Assembly (NCBI GenBank): GCA_036825195.1
Contig: DAISYQ010000002.1
Location: 124,001 to 188,000 of the forward strand
Origin: UBA2210 sp036825195
GTDB taxonomy: Bacteria; Desulfobacterota; Syntrophia; Syntrophales; UBA2210
DNA length: 64,000 bases
Direction: 5' to 3'
Position numbers and translations under genes: made by a program. Each line of letters begins with the position of its first letter. Position 1 is the stretch's first letter. Positions 15,802-23,797 of this stretch are shown in pieces. The notes beneath the pieces are model-generated. The model did not search any database and was not told where the DNA came from. It saw nothing but the letters and a program-made list of their open reading frames with translations.

Positions 15802-16593
15802 ATGAATAAAATAAAAAAAATAATATTATCTGTTGCAATTTTTGGTTTAATCATCGGAGTTGTTGGTTATCAGGCACTAGATACGAAAGCATCTGTAAAT
15901 ACTGGTTGGAAGACTGCAACTGTTGTTGTTTCTGCAGATAGTTGGACAAATCCAAGTTATGGTTTGGTTGAAGATGGAAATTCAGCAGAAACATCTGGGT
16001 CTCCTGGGAATATTAATTCATACTATGCCCTTTCTTGGGACGGTGGTTCTTCTTGGACATCATTTTATGGTGGACTTGGAAATCCAGGAACAGGTTTAAT
16101 TTGGCAATACTGGTATTACGAATCACCAGCAGACGAAACTTATACTTGGGGTAGGACTTGGAGTGACTCTGAATTATCTGATGATAATTTTCAACTTCAA
16201 ATCCGTTGGGGTGGGACTTCACCATATTTTTACTATATAGTTGATACATTTGGATTTGATATACCAGCTGGTGCAACTATTGACGGAATAAAAGTTGGTC
16301 AAAAGAATAGTTATTCCGGAGGACACGCTTTTATAGATTCATTAAAAGCTATTGTTTACTACACAGAAGCTGCAACTCCCTGCGAAGCTCCGACAGAAGG
16401 CACTATTTGGGATGTAGCATTATCAGAAAATTGTCATATTACGGATTACCAGCAGTTTAACGGAACTTTAAATTGTTTTGGCACAGGTTCATTTGTTGTT
16501 GATACAAACGGAACATTAGTAGTGGAAAAAATAAACTGCCCCGGAATAATGCCGAAAGGCACGGGCAAAATTATTATCAAAAATATTCCTTAA
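15802..16593 (+). CDS. Signal-bearing hypothetical surface protein
   Basis: A 263-residue protein starting four bases after the previous stop. A basic N-terminus and a hydrophobic segment (about 6-24: IILSVAIFGLIIGVVGY) form a signal peptide or anchor. The mature part is Trp/Tyr/Gly-rich and beta-like (WTSFYGGLGNPGTGLIWQYW), with a DIPAGATIDGIKVG segment and a Cys-containing C-terminal domain. Such sequences occur in secreted carbohydrate-binding or adhesion proteins. Base composition is slightly more T-rich than neighbours, hinting at recent acquisition. Confidence 0.5.
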   Translation: MNKIKKIILSVAIFGLIIGVVGYQALDTKASVNTGWKTATVVVSADSWTNPSYGLVEDGNSAETSGSPGNINSYYALSWDGGSSWTSFYGGLGNPGTGLIWQYWYYESPADETYTWGRTWSDSELSDDNFQLQIRWGGTSPYFYYIVDTFGFDIPAGATIDGIKVGQKNSYSGGHAFIDSLKAIVYYTEAATPCEAPTEGTIWDVALSENCHITDYQQFNGTLNCFGTGSFVVDTNGTLVVEKINCPGIMPKGTGKIIIKNIP

Positions 16594-16609
16594 AAATTAA
16601 CATAAATTT

Positions 16610-16867
16610 ATGGAACTATTATTAGCAGCCTTGGCAACGGGCATAACAGAGATTGTCAAATTACTAAGCAATAAATTCGGCAAAGAGCTTAGTAAAACCA
16701 TTGTGTTTGGTATTGTTTTCACATTGGTATTGGCAGGGACTTATTCAATCAGAACTGGTCTGGTGCCGATGGAATTATTAAAACAGTATATAGCCATTCT
16801 CACGGAGGCAATCGGTCTCTATCATTTGATTGTCAAGCCAGTCAAAAGCGCACTTCTTGAGCAGTAA
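16610..16867 (+). CDS. Holin-like small membrane protein
   Basis: An 85-residue protein with a long weakly hydrophobic N-terminal helix (LLLAALATGITEIVKLL), a strong transmembrane segment (about 29-48: TIVFGIVFTLVLAGTYSI), and a further amphipathic helix. Two-helix proteins of this size next to other small membrane genes and a hydrolase are typical holins, which make holes in the inner membrane at lysis. Assigned by context. Confidence 0.55.
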   Translation: MELLLAALATGITEIVKLLSNKFGKELSKTIVFGIVFTLVLAGTYSIRTGLVPMELLKQYIAILTEAIGLYHLIVKPVKSALLEQ

Positions 16868-16890
16868 ATTTAACAAATAAACATAAAAAT

Positions 16891-17124
16891 ATGGAGCAAC
16901 CTAAACCAAGGATACCGAGGTTTGTAGTTGATATTCTCGTTATGCTGATGTTTGCAGCTTACGGTTGGATATTTACAAGTGTCTGCGACAACATAGATAA
17001 AAATTCAGCCAGAATAGATAAGGTAGAAGACGAAGTTGACGACCTTTATCCTACATTTACGGAAATCAAGGAGCGTTTGGCTGGCATGGAAAGCACATTG
17101 GAATATTTAAAAAATAAAAAATAA
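16891..17124 (+). CDS. Membrane-anchored coiled-coil protein (lysis accessory)
   Basis: A 77-residue protein with one N-terminal transmembrane segment (about 12-32: VDILVMLMFAAYGWIF) and a C-terminal coiled-coil of heptads (NSARIDKVEDEVDDLYPTFT, then a Leu-spaced helix). The layout is like XhlA-type hemolysin or Rz-like spanin accessory proteins. It follows the holin-like gene. Confidence 0.5.
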   Translation: MEQPKPRIPRFVVDILVMLMFAAYGWIFTSVCDNIDKNSARIDKVEDEVDDLYPTFTEIKERLAGMESTLEYLKNKK

Positions 17125-17127
17125 CCT

Positions 17128-17214
17128 ATGTATAGCGACTATAACGACAAATGGCTTTTACTATATTTATTCTTTCTGGCCGTTTCGTTTTATCTCGCTT
17201 GGATTATTGTATGA
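17128..17214 (+). CDS. Tiny transmembrane protein, 28 aa
   Basis: A 28-residue frame three bases after the previous stop, with one transmembrane segment (WLLLYLFFLAVSFYLAWII). Its stop overlaps the next ATG (ATGA). Spacing and hydrophobicity favour a real lysis-cassette microprotein. Confidence 0.5.
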   Translation: MYSDYNDKWLLLYLFFLAVSFYLAWIIV

Positions 17215-17291
17215 AATGGGCCATAGCTGCCATTCTGATATTTATCGCTTTCTTATGGTGGTTTAATTTAGGGATATTTAATTGTTTTTAA
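17211..17291 (+). CDS. Tiny transmembrane protein, 26 aa
   Basis: A 26-residue frame overlapping the previous gene by four bases (ATGA). It is nearly all hydrophobic (WAIAAILIFIAFLWWF) and ends six bases before the protease gene. It probably belongs with the other small membrane proteins of the lysis cassette. Confidence 0.5.
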   Translation: MKWAIAAILIFIAFLWWFNLGIFNCF

Positions 17292-17297
17292 AAATAT

Positions 17298-18365
17298 ATG
17301 TTCGAAGAAATAAAATCTTTGTTTTTTGACACTCCTCTGGGTTTAAAAAAACTTCCCCAAGACAACAGGGACTTGGGCTTTAATTGGCTTTTCGGGACTG
17401 ATTACGAACCGAAACACAAAACAAGAGTCTTAGAACCGTTATCTGTTAAAACTCAAAAATGGAATACGTGCGGGTGGGCTGCTTCTGTAGCTTCGAAAGA
17501 AATAGATGAAAAAGTAAAACTATCAATTCGGGTTTTTGTCATTATTGGCAAATTTCTGGGCTACATATCAGGTGACGGTTTTTCCAACTTACGAGACAAC
17601 GAGAAAGCCCTGCAAAAAATGGGAGTAGCCGAAGAGGGTGTAATCCCTGAATCGGCCGACTCTTGGGAAGAATACAGCGACACATCTTTATTAACAGAAG
17701 AAGTCAAAACAAACGCCGCCAAACATAAATCAAAGTCATTCTGGCGAATTTACAATACCAGCGAAATCTACAAAGCCATAGATGACGGCAGACCGGTTAA
17801 AATCGGCGTCAGGTGGTATTACGGTCTGAATATGTCAGGCGGATTTTGCTGGCCGTGGCTGTATAAAATTATCAGTTGGCTTGTCGGCGGACATGCAATG
17901 TTTGTCCGGGGTTATAATACCGACTACCAGGGACAGAAAGTCTTTATTGTCAGAAACTCATTTGGTATTGGCTACGGCGACAAAGGCGACCTCTATATCA
18001 CCGAAGAAGACCTGCAAAAAGAAATAGAGCTTTACGGGGCATTCGCCAACCTTGATGAAACAGTGGAAGTCGGTAAGTGGCTGGCTGAGAGTCAAGGCAA
18101 GGTTGTTAAAACTATCGACAACCAGAATGTTTATCTAATCCAAGGCAACCAAAAGCGTTTATATCCAGATGAGCCAACCTTGATCGCCCACGGAAAAGAC
18201 CTTTCTGACATAATAATTGTGGAAGCTGAAATATTAGACCAGGTGCAGGCCGGTGAAAAAATCAACTTCTGGGACGGCGGAAACGTCAAACAGGTAAGGG
18301 CCATGATTCAACAGAGAGAGGAGTTAAAAACAAAATTCAAAAAATACTTTAACGAATTATTTTAA
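17298..18365 (+). CDS. Papain-like (C1-type) cysteine protease
   Basis: A 355-residue protein. The catalytic Cys lies in WNTCGWAA near residue 57, His in GGHAMFVRGYN near residue 200, and Asn in IVRNSFGIGYG near residue 220, giving the order Cys-His-Asn of papain-like enzymes. Residues about 265-330 form a beta repeat tail (VVKTIDNQNVYLIQGNQKR) of the kind seen in surface proteins. With small membrane genes before it and no classical endolysin in the window, it may cleave envelope protein or peptide bridges during exit, or process virion proteins. Confidence 0.7.
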   Translation: MFEEIKSLFFDTPLGLKKLPQDNRDLGFNWLFGTDYEPKHKTRVLEPLSVKTQKWNTCGWAASVASKEIDEKVKLSIRVFVIIGKFLGYISGDGFSNLRDNEKALQKMGVAEEGVIPESADSWEEYSDTSLLTEEVKTNAAKHKSKSFWRIYNTSEIYKAIDDGRPVKIGVRWYYGLNMSGGFCWPWLYKIISWLVGGHAMFVRGYNTDYQGQKVFIVRNSFGIGYGDKGDLYITEEDLQKEIELYGAFANLDETVEVGKWLAESQGKVVKTIDNQNVYLIQGNQKRLYPDEPTLIAHGKDLSDIIIVEAEILDQVQAGEKINFWDGGNVKQVRAMIQQREELKTKFKKYFNELF

Positions 18366-18369
18366 ATAA

Positions 18370-18951
18370 ATGATTGGCGAAGAAATTTACAATTTAGCCA
18401 AGCAGGAAATGGACGGCGAGGAGTTTGAGAGCGAAGAAGACGCTTTGCGGGCAATGAACGTTGCTTACAGAAAAATCCTTGCCGAGCGGATTTGGGAAAT
18501 TCTGAAGAAAACAACCACCCTGGCAGCGGGCACGACATCTTTAGCGGGAATTATCGCCCTTGATTTTGTTATTAGGCTTTGGGCAACCAAAGGTAAAAGT
18601 AATGATGAAATAGAGCTTACCAAGGGAAATTTTGGCGACCGTTACGATTACAATATAGATATGGATTACTGGATTGACCTGGCGAACAACCAAATCGGAT
18701 TCCGCTATTCCGATGTTTGGGATGAATACGACTTGATTACCGATTATAAATACAAGCCTGATGCTTTGACGATGGAAACTGAGCCGGTATTTCCGGAAGA
18801 TTATCACCCGAGAATAGCCTATGAAATGGTTATGGCTTTCAAACGAGGCGACGAAAGTTTTGACGGATACGCTGAAGTTGAACGAAAGAACAATGAACTG
18901 GCCGAACTGATGACCGACTGGAACGAGGGATTAAAAGAATGCAATTATTAA
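18370..18951 (+). CDS. Head-tail connector-like protein
   Basis: A 193-residue protein of mainly helical and charged sequence. Its position after the head genes and directly before the large neck/tail gene at 18953, the size, and the N-terminal helices (EIYNLAKQEMDGEEFE, then ALRAMNVAYRKILAE) fit the adaptor or connector proteins of podoviruses that sit under the portal. No diagnostic motif is seen; assigned by position. Confidence 0.5.
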   Translation: MIGEEIYNLAKQEMDGEEFESEEDALRAMNVAYRKILAERIWEILKKTTTLAAGTTSLAGIIALDFVIRLWATKGKSNDEIELTKGNFGDRYDYNIDMDYWIDLANNQIGFRYSDVWDEYDLITDYKYKPDALTMETEPVFPEDYHPRIAYEMVMAFKRGDESFDGYAEVERKNNELAELMTDWNEGLKECNY

Positions 18952-18952
18952 T

Positions 18953-20803
18953 ATGCCAAAAATCAAAAACGAAAAATCGGTTGAGGTTTTCGGACAGGGA
19001 ACTATTAACGTCATAGGCTCTGAACTTATCAAAGACGGCGCGGCTTCAGCTTCCCGAAATTTCATTACCTATCTTGACCGCATAGAATTAACCAGAGGCA
19101 GAAAAATAATCGGAGCTGAGGAGAGTGGCAATAATCCGGTTAAAGGTTTATGGGCGATTGAAAAACCAGACGGAACTTGGCTTTTACTGCGAAAAATCGG
19201 CACGGATTTACAATATCTTGATAGTGATGATGTTTGGCAGGACATTAAAACCGACTTTACGGCCAGCGAGGAATTATCTTTTGCCAATTCATTCACTCCG
19301 GCAGGCAGGCAAGTTTGGTTCTGCTGTGCTGACGGCCTTTTTAAATTATATCCCTCCAGCCCTACAAGCGTCATTGACTTAACTGACGATACTAAAAATC
19401 CGAAAGTCAGAAGTAAGATTTTAATAGAAAAGTCAAGAATGATTGCTTGGGGGCACGAAGACGACCCAACCGGATTGAGATTTTCAAAAGTAGATCGGGA
19501 CAGCAATTATACCGAAGTCACGGACGAAGCTATCGGAGCCTCAGGCAGTAAAACTTACACCGGCACACTTGATCACACTCAAATGTTCGGTTTGGTTATT
19601 ACAGACGGAACGCAGGTTGTCACGGACGACAAAAACGGAAACCTAACAGGTGACGGAACAGGCACGATAAACTATGCCACCGGCGAGTATTCAGTCACAT
19701 TCAATGCTACCACAACTGACGCGGTGACGGCCAGCTATCTTTATGAAAACAGCAATACAAACGGATTATCTGATTTCACATATTCCAGCCCGCGAGCAGC
19801 AGGCGAAGGCAATATCCAAAGACAGGACGCAATCGGAACCATATCCAAAAATGTTATCAGCTTTGCCAATCAGTTTTTTACCCTGCAAGACAGGGGAAGT
19901 TACAATGTTCAAATCGATTCAGACGATACCACCTGGAATAATGACCCATTCAGAACCCAGATAGGAACACCAACATGGAAGGCGAGCATTCCTGTAGCAG
20001 ACGGCATAATCTTTGTTGACACCTATGATGAAGATAACCCAAAACTGCGCATGCTGGCCTATGACAAATACAATGAGCTGATAATTCCCTACGAGTTGAG
20101 CAAAGACAAATTTGATATGAGCGCCTACGAATACGACCAGTGCGCTATGGGTAAAAAGGGCGATTTGGTTTTAATCAGCTGCCGAACATCGAACAGTACA
20201 GTCAATAACAGAACAATCGTCTATAACATGAAAAACGGCACCTTTGACGTATTAACTAACGGATACACCTGTTTTATCGAGGCAGACAATAAACTCTATG
20301 CAGGCGACAGTTTGAGCCCGAATGTTTATGAAATATTGTCTGGTTATGATGACGACGGTTTTGAAATCGAAGGGGAATGGGAAGGCAAAAACGATAATTT
20401 GAACACCGAGCAGTTGAAAAAAGTTAAGCGTTTTCAGATTGAGGGTTATATTTCCAAAGAACAGGCAACTGAAATATGGGCGTCCTACGATAATGACGAA
20501 TATGAATTATTAGGAACAATTAATGGCAACGGAGAATATGTTGACAAGGGCGGAAGTATTTTAGTCGGCGAACAGTTGGTAGGCGAGCAGAAAGTCGGCG
20601 ACGGACCGGTTTTGGAAGTCTACCACTACTTGGCCGAAATAAAAATCATGACACCGAAATTTCAAAGAGTAAAACCCAAATTTGTTCCTACCGGTCTAGG
20701 CTACTTCGATTTCCGCAAATATAAATTTTCAGATATACGAACTAAGGGACATAAGCTTCCGAAAAAATACAGAACACAGGCGGCTGACGATGAGGAGGAA
20801 TAA
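18953..20803 (+). CDS. Neck/tail structural protein
   Basis: A 616-residue protein one base after the connector stop. The sequence is beta-rich with repeated Gly-Asp turns and Trp residues (KGLWAIEKPDGTWLLLRK, ARQVWFCCADGLFKLY-like segments), suggesting a beta-propeller or stacked-sheet tail component as in tail-tubular or stopper proteins. No signal peptide is present. Its role is inferred from order in the operon: connector, this gene, a signal-bearing fibre, then internal proteins. Confidence 0.5.
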   Translation: MPKIKNEKSVEVFGQGTINVIGSELIKDGAASASRNFITYLDRIELTRGRKIIGAEESGNNPVKGLWAIEKPDGTWLLLRKIGTDLQYLDSDDVWQDIKTDFTASEELSFANSFTPAGRQVWFCCADGLFKLYPSSPTSVIDLTDDTKNPKVRSKILIEKSRMIAWGHEDDPTGLRFSKVDRDSNYTEVTDEAIGASGSKTYTGTLDHTQMFGLVITDGTQVVTDDKNGNLTGDGTGTINYATGEYSVTFNATTTDAVTASYLYENSNTNGLSDFTYSSPRAAGEGNIQRQDAIGTISKNVISFANQFFTLQDRGSYNVQIDSDDTTWNNDPFRTQIGTPTWKASIPVADGIIFVDTYDEDNPKLRMLAYDKYNELIIPYELSKDKFDMSAYEYDQCAMGKKGDLVLISCRTSNSTVNNRTIVYNMKNGTFDVLTNGYTCFIEADNKLYAGDSLSPNVYEILSGYDDDGFEIEGEWEGKNDNLNTEQLKKVKRFQIEGYISKEQATEIWASYDNDEYELLGTINGNGEYVDKGGSILVGEQLVGEQKVGDGPVLEVYHYLAEIKIMTPKFQRVKPKFVPTGLGYFDFRKYKFSDIRTKGHKLPKKYRTQAADDEEE

Positions 20804-20831
20804 AACAATAAATAATTTTTAAAATAATCGT

Positions 20832-22307
20832 ATGAAAAAATACATTACATTATTTCTATTATCCACTCTCTTGCTTATTGGATCTGCGAGAGCGGAAATC
20901 CAAAGAGCGACTTTGTTTAATCCCGATACTTGCGAGAGAAAAGTTGTTGAAATCGGACAACCTGGAATTTTTGACGGCGGCTGGGAGTTGGAAACTCCAA
21001 ATAATAATTGCGGCAGCGATTTATTGCAGGTTGGCGTTGCCACAGGCGACAGCGATTTACCTCTAACATTAGCCAGTTTTGAAACTACACTTGCATCCAA
21101 ATTAATCACGTCTGCAACAGAAATGACGTTGACTTCGGCAACCGATGACGACGGGAACACATTAAGCGGTTATTACGGCTTTACCATAGACTCGGGCTCT
21201 ACCCTGCAGGAATATGTGATTGCCAACTGCACCGGCACGACCTGCACCGGAATGTTGAGAGGCATTTCGGTTGCCGATGGACAGACAGAAGTAACGGCCT
21301 TAAAACAAGAACACCGCAGGGGAGCCAGCGTCAAAGTCACGAACCATCCAAACCTCGTAATTATTACCGAAATATTGAACGGAAACGATGGAGTGCCAGC
21401 GAAGCTTTATTATGATAGCCAACCAACCTTTTCTGACGACGAAGAAATCATCACTAAAAAATATGCCGATGACTTGGCATTTTCCGGAGCTCCCAACGCT
21501 TCAGAAACAGTCAAGGGTATTATCGAAATCGGCACCCAAACAGAAGTTGCCAGCTCTACCGCCACAGGGGGAACAGGAGCCGATTTAGTAATTCCTGCTG
21601 ATATCGCAACCTCAAGTCCTGATGTTAGAGGGCTCTATATCCCGGTCTCTGAAAATGACGGCTATCTTGATCAGGATTGGCTTGATCTTACAGAGGATTT
21701 TTCTTTGAGTGGAAACAATAATTTTAGCGGGACAAATTTGTTCACTGCTTCAACGACTTTAACCGCTACCACATCAATCAGTGCTTCTGACATTAATAAC
21801 GATGCTTTTATTTTAAATGGAGTGAGTTATCAGTTTCCAGCATCAAACGGAGCTAGTTCAACGGCGCTGATGACAGATGGCTCTGGTTCATTGAGTTGGA
21901 ATTTATCGATTATAACTCCAGTTATGCTACAAACAACCAGGGATTTTGCTACAAGTTCAGAGGTTATCAATTTATCGCACGGTTTGGGGAGGGTTCCTTC
22001 TTATGTAAAGATTTACGGGAGAATGACAGCACCATCAACTATAAACCAAGTTAGTACTGGTTTTTCTGACGGCACAAATAACTATTGTATTTATTCAGAC
22101 GCTGGAAGCGGAAGTGATACAAGAGCAAGCGGACAAAGCTCTAGTGTGTCAGTTCATTTTGAAGAATATAATACAGTGGGGCCAACCAGGGAAAGACAGG
22201 AGGCAGTTGTTACATTTGATGAAACAAATATCATATTTACTTGGACAGAGACAGTAGTAGGGACAGGTTATGAAGGAACAATTTATCTAAGCATTGAAGT
22301 TTATTAA
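20832..22307 (+). CDS. Secreted tail-fibre-like protein
   Basis: A 491-residue protein with a classic cleavable signal: Lys-Lys start, hydrophobic core (about 5-17: TLFLLSTLLLIG) and SARAE, a plausible signal peptidase I site. Residues 30-190 are beta-rich with Cys pairs; the segment FSDDEEIITKKYADDLA is a motif seen near fibre attachment regions. The C-terminus (about 370-490) looks like a compact receptor-binding tip. A signal peptide on a fibre in a structural operon is unusual and links it to genes at 13443, 15021 and 15802. Confidence 0.6.
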   Translation: MKKYITLFLLSTLLLIGSARAEIQRATLFNPDTCERKVVEIGQPGIFDGGWELETPNNNCGSDLLQVGVATGDSDLPLTLASFETTLASKLITSATEMTLTSATDDDGNTLSGYYGFTIDSGSTLQEYVIANCTGTTCTGMLRGISVADGQTEVTALKQEHRRGASVKVTNHPNLVIITEILNGNDGVPAKLYYDSQPTFSDDEEIITKKYADDLAFSGAPNASETVKGIIEIGTQTEVASSTATGGTGADLVIPADIATSSPDVRGLYIPVSENDGYLDQDWLDLTEDFSLSGNNNFSGTNLFTASTTLTATTSISASDINNDAFILNGVSYQFPASNGASSTALMTDGSGSLSWNLSIITPVMLQTTRDFATSSEVINLSHGLGRVPSYVKIYGRMTAPSTINQVSTGFSDGTNNYCIYSDAGSGSDTRASGQSSSVSVHFEEYNTVGPTRERQEAVVTFDETNIIFTWTETVVGTGYEGTIYLSIEVY

Positions 22308-22344
22308 GACTATATGTGATGTAAATAATTAAAATATCAACAAT

Positions 22345-23796
22345 ATGGCAATTTATGTAGACCCAAACACAGGAAAAATGCAGCAAGGCAAAAGCGGAGC
22401 ATACACGATACCGATTAATGAATATACGCCTGCTAAAACAGTTCAGGATGATGACTTTTCTAAGTCGGCTTCTGCCAGTGATTCAGCTTCTAAAAACAAT
22501 ATTTCCAAAGTTATCTACAACGCAGACGGCACAAGGGAAGTAGTTGACGAGGTTGACAACTATTACCAGAACAAAAAGCCGATGTCAGACGAAGATTGGC
22601 AAGAACAGCAAGACACGATAAAAGAGAATACCGCCAATAAAGTGCAATCAGCTATTGACGCTATCAAGTCGTCTTATGCTTCTGTTTATGCCAGAGCGGC
22701 GGAGGAAGCTAAAAACAGGCTCGGCTCAACTGCTACCATAAACGCCCTTGCTGGACAGCGTGGAACTCCATCAGGAGCCGCTAACCGCGCAAAAACCACC
22801 GCTTACAACCAGTCGGTTGAAGAAGGCATAACAGCCGATATGAACGCCGAAATTGATAATATCAGGCGCTATTATGAAGGTCTGGAGCAGAATGAAATTC
22901 AATATCAGCAACAATTAAGAAGGGAAGATGCAGATAAATGGATTGAATATATGAAAGGCGAGAAAGAAAGAAAACAAACCACGACTAAAGCCAAGCTTGA
23001 AGATATTTTAAATATGGGTGCCTCTTTTGACCAGTTGGACGAAGACTTACAACAGGAATACGCTGACCTTTACGGGTATGACATCCCGACCGCTCAAAAG
23101 AGCTGGGATTATAAAATTGGCCAGGCATTGGCGGAGAAAGAAGCTAAAGAAGAGGAGGCGAGGCAAAAAGCTAAAGAGCAAGAACTTGCCAATGCCAAAT
23201 CTGAAGCCGATATTATCAAAACCTATTCTGATATAGAGCTTAACCAGATAGAACAGGAATATAAACAAAATCAAGACAAAACCGAACTTGACAAAACTAT
23301 GGCGTTAAAGGGGTATAAATATATCAGCACTCCATACCAAAGAGACCAACTTAAAAATCAAGGCTACGATATTGTTGAAGTCGGAGGGAGAACTTACGCC
23401 GCTAAGCCGGAAGCAAAAGGAGGTGGGAGCGGGACAGATTCTAATACTTACACTTTGACCCTCGACACATTAAACTCTTCAAAAGGCGAAGACGGATATG
23501 TGAGTACAGATGTCTACAAAACTGAAAGGGCAAAAATTAATTCAGTATCAGGTAGAGAAGACTTTGACAAAATGTATGCTTATTTGCTCAACCCCAACGA
23601 CAAAACAGCCCAGGCGTTTGTTAAAAAAATTGAAGAAGAAGACGAAAACGAAAACCGTTTTACCGCCTCTAATATCCCCCAAGATGTCTTGCTTGACCTT
23701 ATGGAAGACATTGACGGCGGAGCCTCACTCCAACAGATTATAAAAGCATATCCCGACGTCTCTACATCTTATCTTAATACTCTTTATTACCAATAA
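22345..23796 (+). CDS. Coiled-coil internal virion-type protein
   Basis: A 483-residue soluble protein. Long helical regions run about 85-190 and 245-330, with Lys/Glu/Gln/Ala-rich heptads and an Ala/Gly/Thr-rich centre (NALAGQRGTPSGAANRAKTT). The size and its place before the very large protein at 23798 match internal or ejection proteins of podoviruses. No enzyme motif is seen. Confidence 0.5.
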   Translation: MAIYVDPNTGKMQQGKSGAYTIPINEYTPAKTVQDDDFSKSASASDSASKNNISKVIYNADGTREVVDEVDNYYQNKKPMSDEDWQEQQDTIKENTANKVQSAIDAIKSSYASVYARAAEEAKNRLGSTATINALAGQRGTPSGAANRAKTTAYNQSVEEGITADMNAEIDNIRRYYEGLEQNEIQYQQQLRREDADKWIEYMKGEKERKQTTTKAKLEDILNMGASFDQLDEDLQQEYADLYGYDIPTAQKSWDYKIGQALAEKEAKEEEARQKAKEQELANAKSEADIIKTYSDIELNQIEQEYKQNQDKTELDKTMALKGYKYISTPYQRDQLKNQGYDIVEVGGRTYAAKPEAKGGGSGTDSNTYTLTLDTLNSSKGEDGYVSTDVYKTERAKINSVSGREDFDKMYAYLLNPNDKTAQAFVKKIEEEDENENRFTASNIPQDVLLDLMEDIDGGASLQQIIKAYPDVSTSYLNTLYYQ

Positions 23797-23797
23797 A

